DNA from: Auricularia sp. M13
Lineage: Eukaryota; Basidiomycota; Agaricomycetes; Auriculariales; Auriculariaceae
Length of the DNA: 64,000 bases
Direction of reading: 5' to 3'
Assembly (NCBI GenBank): GCA_037042915.1
Contig: CM073195.1
Location: forward strand, 4,258,240 to 4,322,239
Positions 11,001 through 21,127 of the stretch are shown here, piece after piece. The notes below the pieces were generated by a model. That model ran no database searches. It was not told where the DNA came from and saw only the letters and a program-made list of their open reading frames with translations. Both the position numbers and the translations under genes were made by a program. Within the stretch, counting starts at the first letter, position 1. Every line of letters begins with the position of its first letter.

Positions 11001-14000
11001 AACGAGTGGTCAGCGCCCAGATACTCACCAACTCGCCCTCCGCAAAGGCAAAGTTTAGACTTACGTTGTCAGGCAGTGAAAACCGAACATGAGCGGACGC
11101 GGATGTGCTATGTATTGCCGATAAAACGAGCATCTCGTACGCCCTGCGCTCCGTCACGCGTCGAGGCAAAATCTACAAGGCAAGATAGAGCGTCAGAGCA
11201 GAACGGATATGCTGAAGGCACGGCACGTACTGTCTGGCATGACTTAAGGCTACCAATACGGCGAGTGCGCCCGCGGCGTTACCTGCTCAAAATAAGTCAG
11301 GTTTGACTCAGAATATGGAATATGGAGCTCAAATAACGCGCACGGACAATAGAGTGAATAGTGTCGGCGCGGTCGACCAGGCTCATGGAGCACGGTGCAG
11401 TCCCCGCGCATCGCGGTCGAAAGCAGAAACGCGGAGCGCACAACGGAACCCACGGACGCTAGCATAAAGATACGCACTCGCGGGACAACGAGCCGGTACA
11501 GACGCTGCTCTGAGGATTGTCTAGCAGGACGCCGCGTTTCAGTCGCACGGCGCGCGCCGCGGCGTTGTCGCGAGGTCCTGCAACAAGCCAGAAAACAAGG
11601 CGTCAGATATAGCAGCCAGCATCGAGCAAAAATGCGCACCAATGCGTTCGCATAGCGAGAACCATGCGCGGTGGCCTGGGTGAAGACGGAAAGGATGGCT
11701 GGCAACATGCGCGTTGAGCAGCGCGGATGGCGGGAAGGCAAACGGCGGAGTCGCGGCCCGACGCGCGCTTCGCCGTTCCTTACGATGTGATATGTCGGTT
11801 TCTCACGATCAGCTCACGTTCAACGGAGAAAATACCAGACCATGCGTAACATTTGTACCGTACAGAAGGAACCCTCTAAGCTGACCGTGTCTTGTTTGCT
11901 GTCCTTTAATTAGTTCCTTGGAATGGGACGACGCATCGCTCGCAGTCGTCGACCCTTTCAGGTGTCAGTCCCTGAGCACATGGCCCACAAAATCATTCTA
12001 GCTATAAGAGTCTGTCTACAGTGTCTCGCTATTGTGCGCAGAATTTACGCTGTGCACTCGAAATCCTTCGTACGGGCGGCTTCTGCGCCGGAATTTGCAT
12101 ATTGAGTTTTACCATCCGGCCCAAAGACAGTAAAGAGAATGCACGAACGATCAACTGCATTTCATTCCGTATAGATGCTGAGAAAGCACAAACAGGTTGA
12201 CAGACACAGTACCGCTTCGGGTCCACTGGCCACGCATGTCCACGAGTCAGCGGCAGCCAGCATTTTCCACACTATCAGACACAGCTGCATACACGTTACG
12301 GCGAACGATAGACGAGGCCGCGACGCCCGAGCATGTGCGCGCTGTCGAGCGCGCACACGCACCTCGTGCAACCAGTCCATAGTCGCCGCATTGGCTAGGC
12401 TACGCGCAGACGCAGCAGACAACAGAGCGGCCCAAACGTGAACACCAGAAGCCCCACCAACGCATGCGCAACGGGGCCCGTTCGATGCACGACGCGGCGC
12501 CGATGCACGCTTGGTGCGGACGGCCAGCGACGGCGACGCACGGATGGTGTGGACAGCGAGTAGCGGGGTCGGCGGGCGCGTCGAGCCTGGTGACCCGGCG
12601 CCGGACGCAGAGGTGCGTGCGGGGGAGGAAGAGAGCGGGTACGCACCGGCATGAAGTGCGCGTATGAAGAACATGGACCTCGGGAACGAGATCGCGCGCA
12701 GAAACGCGCTCGCCCCAGACCCAGCGTTGGGGACCCCTGCCGAGCATGCTGCCCCCGTCGCGCAAGAAAGCAGCGCGAAGGAGCGCGTCGAGCGTGCAAT
12801 AGCTTGCAGTCAAGAAGAACGGCGGGTGGGCCAACACAGGAGGGTGGACGGCGCGCCTGCGAGCGCTGCAACGGGACGACAGAGAGTGCGCAAATATCGA
12901 GACTGAGGACGCGCGCGCGTAGATGCGCGAGCTCAATAACGCGCCCGACGCAGGCTCTCGAGCGCGACGCTCGTCATGGCGAGCGGAAAAGGGGAAGAGG
13001 GGAACAGGAACGCGCGCAGCGCAGGCGCGGATGACACGCGCGCGCTGGCGCCGGCGGCGACGAGCGCGAAGTTCAAGCGAAACTATGTGACGGGGCGCGT
13101 GCTGGGAAGGACGAACGAGCGCGATTGAGGGAAGGATGGTGGCGCATGAGGATGGCACTGCGCGCGGAACGTGGGGCCGAGTACGAAGCCGCGCAGGCGC
13201 GAGATCCCTGCGCACGCGCGGGCGGTAGAAATGGGTCGGGCGCGACCCAAGTCACGCGCGAAGACAGGCCGCAGGGAGGCTGGCATGCTCGGGCGGGCGG
13301 GCGGTGTGCATATTCGCACAGAAGTTTTGCGACAGCAAAGGATGGACGGAAGGGAACGAAAACATGACAGAGCTAAGGACGGTGGGATATCCGGCGCTCG
13401 CGTACCCGCAGCGAGTGTAGCATTCAGGCGGGGTTGCACGTCGCGCGCATGCTGAGCGGTTGAACGAGCTGCGCAGCGACGTGAGGGAATGGTAGGTCGT
13501 CGGGATAGAGCGCAGGCGCAACAGATGAGGGCCAGGTGCGAGGGAAGGGATGGATGGGGCGTGTATGACAGACCAGCGAAGAATTCTCGCGGCCCGACGT
13601 GCCCGGTACGTTGCGCGGGCAGATGCGTGGGTGTTGCGCTGACGGGCGTCTTGGAGAAATCTGGCCCTGGTCCAGGCGAGCACGACGCGGTGGCGTTATT
13701 GTTCAACGCGCTCTGGCACGAAGTGCTGGTAAAATCTGGTCAGCGCGCCAACGCGACGAGACGGCGGGCTTACTGGGTACCATGCGCCAGAGCGTGCTGA
13801 AGTGGCCGCAGCTTCCCAGGCGGCCTTGCGCGCAACGACGTAGTGCCCGTCGTCGAACGAACCGCCCGCTTTGTACCCGCGCTATTTGCCAACGCGTCAG
13901 TATCGCCCAGAACGCGTGCCCCGACGAGCAGCACGCACATCGACGTCATCCTCGTCCGCCGGCATAGACCACGGTCCGTCGTTGCGCTCGTCCTTTCCGT

Positions 14001-14737
14001 CCGCGCAGCCAGCATCAAAGTCCGCAGGCGCCGGCGGTGTCTGTTCAAGGGCGCGCCGAGCTCGCGAGAGTCAGAGATGTTTGCATCCGGCACGCGGTTA
14101 TTATCTCCGATCCGGAACAAGGAGTTCAGCCCGAGCTAAGATATACTCGTTTCCCTCAGTCCGTCATTTCGGAAAATATTTGGGCACGTTTAGAAACTTA
14201 TTATTACGCTGAATACAGAGTCTCAGGATTTCAAGACCAAAATGGCGCCCGCCCGAAGGAAACGCGTTCGCCGTGCGCCATGTCGCACTTCCGCCACTTT
14301 CATACGGCTGCTCACTAAACCCTCTGATGCTCTATATCTCCCAGTTTTAGCTGCAATTCCTTCCCCTTTTTGGAATCTCTCCCTGCTGTCAGACTCGCTC
14401 AAAGGTTGACCTTGACCAGGATCCATCTCGCAAGCGCCGCGGCGCTTTTCGCACCTGCGAGTCTCAGGTGTCAGAAATACGGTGGTCCTCCTCTCACTTG
14501 ACCAGATGATGGTGCAAGCTGGAAACTTTTGATGCATTAGGCTCTCGTGTGGGAACAACCAAGAATGTGACCAAACGCTGGTGTTTACTACAGCTGTGCG
14601 CAATGAGACGAATGAAGAGCCTCAGCCGATGCAGTGGGAGGTGTACAGGCTGTCGTGCATTACTGTTAGCATGCGTCATTGGACCGAATCCTGACTGTTG
14701 ATTCGATTCCATCATCTCACCGTGACGAAATGCAGCG
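11001..14737. other. No gene supported
   Basis: Mostly GC-rich sequence with long, arginine- and alanine-rich frames on both strands (largest 271 codons, minus, 12400-13215). Less GC-rich patches occur at about 11780-12200 and 14090-14600. A minus-strand frame at 14223-14603 and a short plus-strand segment near 14604-14660 have somewhat more protein-like texture but carry no motif I can name. The stretch ends at the target duplication of the second solo LTR. Confidence 0.4.
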
Positions 14738-14742
14738 AGATG

Positions 14743-15766
14743 TGTTACGGTGCGCGGCGATCTTGCCCATACGCCGCTTCCGTTGGATCTCTTTCGCCGC
14801 TTCACCCGCTCTGTCGGACCGATATACCCGTTCCGCATGCCTCTCCGGACCGCTGGCACCTCGGCTACCTTCTCTCGGCGTCACCGGACCCCTGTCAGCC
14901 TCGGTCCTTGGATGCGACGCGCTATTGCCATTGTTGTCGATCACCGCTGCGTTGGTTTCCAACCAGCGTGTAGCCGTTCGTCGGTCCGTCTCCTCGGCGC
15001 CACATTACGGCCTACACCTTCGGAGATGCCGCACACCACACCTCGGGTATTGCCCTGCATGGCCGGTGTGCACTGGGAGTACAGGTGAAGCTGCAACGAT
15101 CGTGCCGACGTACATCCTTCACCCTCTGTCCCCTGGATGCTCAACTGCTCCGGCACCTCGGACCTCGGCCGCCACACTCTCCTCGGTCCGCGCACGGCAT
15201 GGTCCATGGTCCGGAGGCTGTCCGGATGGAGTGGAAGTGTTGATTGTTGGGTGGTGCGCTCGTACCTCCCTCGCTGACGCGTTGCGCTCGCTGCTGCGCT
15301 CGCCATTGCGTCGGCGCCTTTCGCCCCCAGTGTCGGTGCATGCATACATGCAAGGACACCTCGGTCTGTCTCGGATACCCGCCCGATACCCTCCATAGGC
15401 ACGGACATCCTTTATCCCTTTCGTCCGGAGTCGTTCTGCGCCTTTGGCGCGACGCTTCACTCTTTCTTGACCCTCCCTTGACTCCCTTTACCCCCCATTG
15501 CTTCCACTGGCTCCCGATTACCCTCGGTGACTTCCCCGATGCCTTTCCCATCGCTTCCGGGCCTCTCTTTGGTGTTGGTTGGCTTCCTTTGTTGTCCGGA
15601 GCGTTCGGATCCGGTTTGCCTCCGATCGGACTATATGTACCGGCGATTGCCCTCGGATGTACCCTAGGTTGGATCTGGTCTATTATGTGTTCGACCTTCC
15701 CCTCCTGAGTACCCTTCCTGGTCGGCTACGCCTCCTGGTCGGTGGTGTATGCAGCACACCGTGACA
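14743..15766 (+). mobile_element. Solo LTR (1,024 bp) with 5-bp target duplication AGATG
   Basis: The element begins TGTTACGGTG and ends CACCGTGACA; these ends are inverted copies with 9 of 10 matches. Exact AGATG copies flank it at 14738-14742 and 15767-15771. It belongs to the same family as the LTR at 4716-5197, sharing the terminal sequence, a TATA-like CTATATGTAC near 15630 and the TCTGGTCTAT block at 15659-15686. It is twice as long, with a pyrimidine-rich interior. No internal retroelement coding region or partner LTR is present. The intact target duplication implies a fairly recent insertion, or at least no later rearrangement. Confidence 0.92.
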
Positions 15767-15777
15767 AGATGGCAACT

Positions 15778-15874
15778 TATAAAACACGACACCAAATTGG
15801 GCTGTTCCATCTTCAATCCATTCTCCCGTTAGCAGCCATCTCAAGACTCATCTCACGCGCTCTCATCATCTGCT
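15778..15874 (+). promoter_or_regulatory. TATA box plus CTCATCATCTGCT module next to the solo LTR
   Basis: TATAAAA is at 15778-15784 and the core word at 15862-15874, 84 bp downstream. The TATA box starts only 7 bp after the LTR's right target duplication, so the insertion separated this core promoter from its original upstream sequence. A plus-strand frame without ATG follows at about 15880-16045 (IALRYTLHFLGNPDNTVEAL) and looks protein-like but is not recognised. Confidence 0.5.
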
Positions 15875-16591
15875 ACTCGTGAAACGCAAGCATTGCATCA
15901 AAGAGCACACCATTTCCATCGCCTTGCGATACACCTTGCACTTTCTCGGAAACCCAGATAATACTGTAGAAGCTCTTCGTTTCACTTTTGGTGACGACAC
16001 ATACATAAACTATGCACTTCGCAGATGCATGGAGTGTGAACTTTGACTGTAGTGCTACGACAGACACAGACACGAACTACGGAGTGTACAGCCTGAGGGT
16101 CTCCCTGACATGACGAGGTCACAATGTCACAGTTGGCACACAGCTATTAAACGGTGTGCGCCAATCCTGAATATCCATATCCATTGTGGTGTCCGAATCA
16201 CAGCCTGAGTGGCAAAGAAGCAGAACCCGCAGACCCAGCGAATCGACTCACACAAGCGGTCAGCCAGGTCAAATGGGCGCAGTGCAGTAGAATGAGAAGC
16301 GTGCGAGTTTTCTAGTGCGAGTGCTTGATGGCAGTTTAGCCGGAGGTGAGCACAGGCAAGAGTAGCTGGTGCTTGGTGCTCTTCGGGTTTCGGGTGCATG
16401 ATCTGCTCCAAACGGCGCGCGCGGGCATGATAAGTAGCGGTGGGATTTGCATGGTGTATGAACAGCTGGGCGGTGAACCGGGCGTGATGTGAGGCTCGAT
16501 GCTGAGCGTGTCTTTACTGGCGGTGGAGGTGGCTTTTCACAGAATGAACAGGGCCTCCTGAGGGGCTACTCTTTGATGCTGTACCACACAA
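15875..16591. other. No confident gene downstream of the module
   Basis: One plus-strand frame is open and protein-like until a stop near 16046, but has no start codon and no recognised family. After that both strands carry several stops per 100 bp. The end abuts copy 2 of the dispersed repeat. Confidence 0.35.
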
Positions 16592-18595
16592 CAAGGTGGT
16601 GAGGGCCTGGCCAAAGGCACTAGATGTCCTGCTGGTACATTGTAGTAGCGCATGAGTGCCTCCAGGTACTGGTGTGGCGGGTTTTCCTAGATTGAGGAGA
16701 TAGCAGCCATTGTCATAGGCTCTGCCATGAGGAATGGTGTTGAGAGCGCTGAGGGCCACTGAATTTCCTGATATTACCCCCGCTTTCAACATGGGAGACA
16801 CAACCAAATGCGCGGGCAAAGAAAATGCGAGTTGAGGCCAGGGCAAAGCCATTGTCAGAGTTGTCAAGCCTTCGATGCGTGTGGATACCGATACAGGTCG
16901 AGCAGGCATGCACAGCACAGCTCCTGCGAGCAACAAGCAAACACAGCGGTGTGCAGCACGTTGTTGGAGTCTTGGAAGTCCCAGTGACCGGTCCGCTGGT
17001 AATCCATTGAGTGAGATGGGCCAACAAGTCGCTCTGTGATGGGTGTGAGAATACTGCAGCTGGATATGACTGGAAGTAAAGTACCTTTTGTACCGATAAT
17101 GAGCGACGAGCTAGGGAGTAGATCACCATAACATTTGAACATATAGCCCATAGCGATGCAACACAAACTCCCTGCAACACGTTGTGGCCGGTACTTGAAC
17201 AATGCAGCACGGACGGTGGCAGGGCCTATGATTGAGATGCAAGCGAGGTGGTGACAACCAGCCTGGGGAGCAAGGTGGCGGCTGGGAAACTGAGATGCAA
17301 GCAACAAGACCATGTGAAAGTGCGATGGTTGCGGATGGAACGTCGGGACTAGACAAAAGCCAATCGGCGTCAGCCCGGTATGCTTGCACTTCCCATTGCC
17401 ATGACGGACATACATCATGCAGAAACAGCAAAACGTGATGGGCAGCACAGAGAAACAATGAGACAACATCGGACGACAACGACGATGACGACGGCAGTGG
17501 TGATGGTATGAGGGCAAGGTCATTCACCGGCTCCGGCTCGCAGTGCTGAGCCGGAATGCCACGCCCACGTTTAACACATTAGACGCGACGGAACGCCCGA
17601 ACGGAACGCTCCAATTACACGAATGTGGATGCCGAACCGCGACCGCGGCCGGCCCGTATCAACATCTCTCACATGCCGGATAGTAGCGCTACTGTACCCA
17701 CGCTGAGCGACCCCTCCAGATTCCCTGCATAGGTGGGCACACAATGGGTTATCGCGACGAGCTCACCCCCCGAAATATGCGATAAGCTGTCCAGGGCCTG
17801 GCGGAACGACCATACAATCTAGGACAATTAGCAACATTCTATGCCGCAGGAATCACACGCACCTCTGCATGCGCGACCCGCAGCGGAAGCCGCGTGGCAC
17901 ATCCGCCGCTGACGCTCACACGTGAGAATGGGCGCCAGTCTGGCTTGTTCTTGGCACAGCAAGGCCCTAACGTGCAACGGGCAGCTGCGCCGCCGCGCGG
18001 CAGCCGGCCTCTTATAGCAGCGCCGCTCTTCACAGCGGTTAAGACGCGCCCGGGAAGTGTTTTCGGGCGACGCGACGCAATGCCAGGCGGACACTCGGTG
18101 TCTGCCAGCCTTGCGCGCAGGCGGACGCGTCGGTCGCAGAAGATTGCGCGACGGGTCCCACCCGCTCTGCGACCCGCTCGGCGCGCACTGCAGGGACAAT
18201 GACGCAAAGCCCAAGCTTTTCCTCGATATCGTTGATGTATTGGCCCTTTGCACGAAGGTCGTCCTCATGGAGAGCGTCTGGTGGGCTTGGGAATACTGTC
18301 TGCGCCCCGAACATCGACGCGCGTCGGAGTGAGTCGTTTGACGGGCGGCGTCAAAGGGTGAGTGGAGCCTGCCAGTGCTACGCCGCACGACGACGTCGAA
18401 GCTTCATGCTGCGTGGGGGTCCTTGAACGCGCAGCTCAGGGACCGCAATGACGCTGTGGGAACCGGGCAGGAGCGTGCCCTCGCCGACGTTATATCCGGA
18501 CGTGGAAAGAGAGCCAACAGCTGATAAGATGCGCGCAGGCTGGTGTCGTCGCCCGCAGAGACGTGGATACGAGCAATGATGACCTCAGGCGGGGA
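16592..18595 (+). repeat. Dispersed repeat, copy 2
   Basis: Collinear with copy 1 at 7841-9592 and in the same orientation. It is longer mainly because of a 145-bp block at 17036-17180 absent from copy 1. Minus-strand segments at 18620-18404 (EVIIARIHVSAGDDTS) and 18314-18200 (GQYINDIEEKLGLCVIVP) look like diverged coding sequence, and the first has a counterpart in copy 1 (RLHVSVGDDNS). The original element or gene is not identified. Confidence 0.7.
17036..17180. other. 145-bp block unique to repeat copy 2
   Basis: Copy 1 reads CAAGTCGCTCT, four bases, then GTTGTGGCCGG. Copy 2 has the same two words separated by 145 bp. Read on the minus strand the block starts GTGTTG and its end runs into CACAG, so it could be an intron-like GT-AG insertion or a small inserted element. 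I see no convincing terminal repeats. Confidence 0.5.
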
Positions 18596-20265
18596 ACGGA
18601 AGAGCGCCGCAACGTTCATCAGCGCCCGCGGGGCCCATCTGCAAGGTCGAAACAGAGCGGTAGCGACGGTGATATACAGCGAGGCAGGCGGGTGGCAGCC
18701 AGGGCGATGTCAATGCAGAGCTGGGGAATCCAGCGCGCCAGGTGCGCTGAGCTGATCGGGCCGTGGAGCGTCGCAGTCGTACGCGCCTGCGCACCGTTGT
18801 GCGATGTGAGCGGGGACGACAATGCGCGCATGTCAACGAGCCTGGCGCGGCTATGATGTCGCGCGCTGGTCGCGGAAGAGCGCTGCGGCGAGCCGATCCT
18901 GTCGCCGAGGCAGCAGAAGTCGATGCACCCGTGATTGCAGCGGCAGCGACTCCTCTTCTGACCTCAGCGAGCCCCGCATGAGGGAAGATTGCAACATTGA
19001 CGCTCCCGGGGCGCTCGGACGCGTATGGCGGGTGCGGCTGGGACCGCGAGGCGACTGCGTGTCGCGCTGGCGTGTTCGGCTTGGCCACGGCCTGGCTTGC
19101 GTCGGCGCTTGCGAAGCTCGCGCAACATGGAGTCCGTCGCCGGATTTCGCAGTGCCCCAATGCGCTTGCAGCCTGGAGTCCGTCGCCAAATTTATCCAAG
19201 GCGCTTGCTCCAGGTGCTGGCTTCAGCGCGAGCGTATCAGCGTATCGAGGTCGAGGACTCGTTCTTCAAGCACAACTGCAGGCAATGAATACACAAAGTC
19301 AGTTCCCTGCGACCTTCGAAGGTCAACCATATCGATTGCTTACTTTGACAGACTTTCAGAGCACCAGAGTGGTGTCATAGGACCACAGTTCGGGGAGAGT
19401 GGACGCCAGCAGCAAATCGGCGACGCGCGGGACCTTGCGCCCAGCTATGGGCGACCACAGATCGAGCCCGGGTCTACGACGCAAGAAAAGCATCAGGAAG
19501 ATATTTATATTCGTCAAAAAGTACAGCACGTACCTTCAAGGAGCGCAAGTGCATCAGCGGCGGCGACCGTGCAAAGACGAGGGAATGCCTGTGCTGCTAA
19601 GAAAATTCAGCCTTCGAAAGTAAGTGGAACGGCAAAATCGCACAGGGGAAGATAATCGAGTGAGGCCTGCACCGCGGAGTGCCTGGGTTTGTGGTCAACG
19701 GCGCGGTCGGCGCGGTCGTCGTGGTTTAAAGCAGAAACGCGGACGCTGATTTCTCGGCCGAACCCCGCGTTCCGCTATTGCAACATCCGCGACAGAGCGA
19801 AACAGTGCGTCGGGCAGCCCTTGGGCAAGTAAAATTGTGCCATGGTTCTTTATTAAAGGATGTCAAACCAAATTTCGAAAAAATTCGAAATCAACGGCCA
19901 TTCTCCCATTGATCTGGTGTCGGAACCCACACACAATCTCCCAGCACCCTCTGTCCTTCGCATAAACAGCAATACAAACTTTTGATTGTGGCTTCCTTTG
20001 CTGAGATTATAGGCGACTTATTTTATAGCTGTTCGTTTACGGTCTTTTGTCTCATCAGCACTTCCAGCCAGGCCGCGCAGACCACAACGAGACGAAATTT
20101 AAAAGTAGACGGCGCAACGAGCAAACTTTATCTCAGCTGCGACGAAATCAGTACGGTGAAGAGCGGCGCAGGAAAAGAGGCGCGGATCGGAGAAGTCCAA
20201 CCGAGCAGTCTTGACCTTCAAACCTCTTGCCTCCAGCTCCGCGACTGCTGCTGTCCGCAGCTCCA
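18596..20265. other. No gene supported; upstream region of the zinc-cluster gene
   Basis: GC-rich until about 19650, then progressively more AT-rich toward the Zn(2)-Cys(6) gene. A perfect inverted repeat, TTTCGAA with four spacer bases and TTCGAAA, lies at 19873-19890 within the AT-rich part, about 380 bp upstream of the gene's ATG; a regulatory role is possible but untested. No conserved frame was found. Confidence 0.4.
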
Positions 20266-21127
20266 ATGTCTTCACCTGCCCGTCCAAATATTTCCACGGT
20301 ACCCGCAGGGAGGAATGTCAGACACGCCTCGAGCGCCTGCGAAAGCCGCCGGACGAAGTACGTTCTCCGTTCGCGCCCATTATATGACTCTGACCACCGC
20401 GAACTCTGCTCTTCCAGGAAATTAAAATGCGACGAGAGGCGTCTGACCTGCGCGCAGTGTCTCAAACGGGGTATCACTGTACGCTGCACATATCACTCCC
20501 TGGTTTTGAGTCAATCTGACGCGTACGCAGTGCACCTGGAATGTCGAGAACGACCGCCGAACCGCGCGCGGGCGCAAGTGTCAAGATTGCGGCCCGCTGC
20601 GCGCAGAGAACACCAGATTGCGAGCAGAGAACGCGGCTCTGTGGTCCTGTCATTCGCGCGGAACGCCCGAGGAGGTGCGTTCAACCTGCCCGGCGCGCCG
20701 ACGCGACCATCCAAACTGAGCTCATCCATCCGCATAGCGTACTCAAGCTACATCGACAGCTGCATTCGAAGGCATGCCTTCCACGGCGCCAGAAGCACTC
20801 CTCGACGCTGCGGCACTCCTCGACCCCGTTAGCTCCAAGCCGTTCTTCACCCAGATTCCGCACGGCAACGCCGCCAGCTTCTACTTCCATCCGCCCTCCT
20901 TCGCCCCCGACCCATGTTTTCTGCAGCTCAATGAGCACACAGAGCTTCAGGAATCTCCTGCGGAGTCAGAGGCCCCGTATATCGCGCTCACCTCGAACGA
21001 CGCACCTGTGTTCATCGGAAACGGGTTCGGAGCGCAGCGCAACGAACAGCTGCGATCCATAGAAAAAAATACATGTCCGTTAGGTTCAGTATTCATTGCT
21101 CTCAATGAGCCTCGCAATCCCAAATGA
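20266..21127 (+). CDS. Zn(2)-Cys(6) fungal transcription factor, four exons
   Basis: Exons 20266-20357, 20418-20478, 20531-20674 and 20738-21127 give 228 aa. Introns of 60, 52 and 63 nt have GTACGT, GTACGC and GTGCGT donors; the first two carry CTGAC branch sequences, and intron 3 removes two in-frame stops. Residues 25-52 show the binuclear-cluster spacing C-x2-[R]-x6-C-x6-C-x2-C-x6-C, with Cys at 25, 35, 42, 45 and 52. The second cysteine, position 28, is Arg (CGC for TGC). A basic linker with an extra C-x2-C (68, 71) leads to a leucine-spaced helix (L74, L81, L88; LRAENTRLRAENAAL), the usual dimerisation segment. The C-terminal 130 residues are unremarkable. Members bind CGG-type DNA sites in the nucleus as dimers. 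With one zinc ligand missing it may be non-functional or altered. At 228 aa it is short for the family and lacks a fungal-specific regulatory domain. Confidence 0.82.

Noticed and set aside
10996-11002. TATAAAA as a further promoter module
   Set aside because: No copy of the 13-bp word lies 40-100 bp downstream and no gene follows.
14718-14728. A second LTR end (CACCGTGAC) just left of the solo LTR
   Set aside because: Sequence upstream of it does not resemble the LTR interior, so the nine-base match is probably chance.
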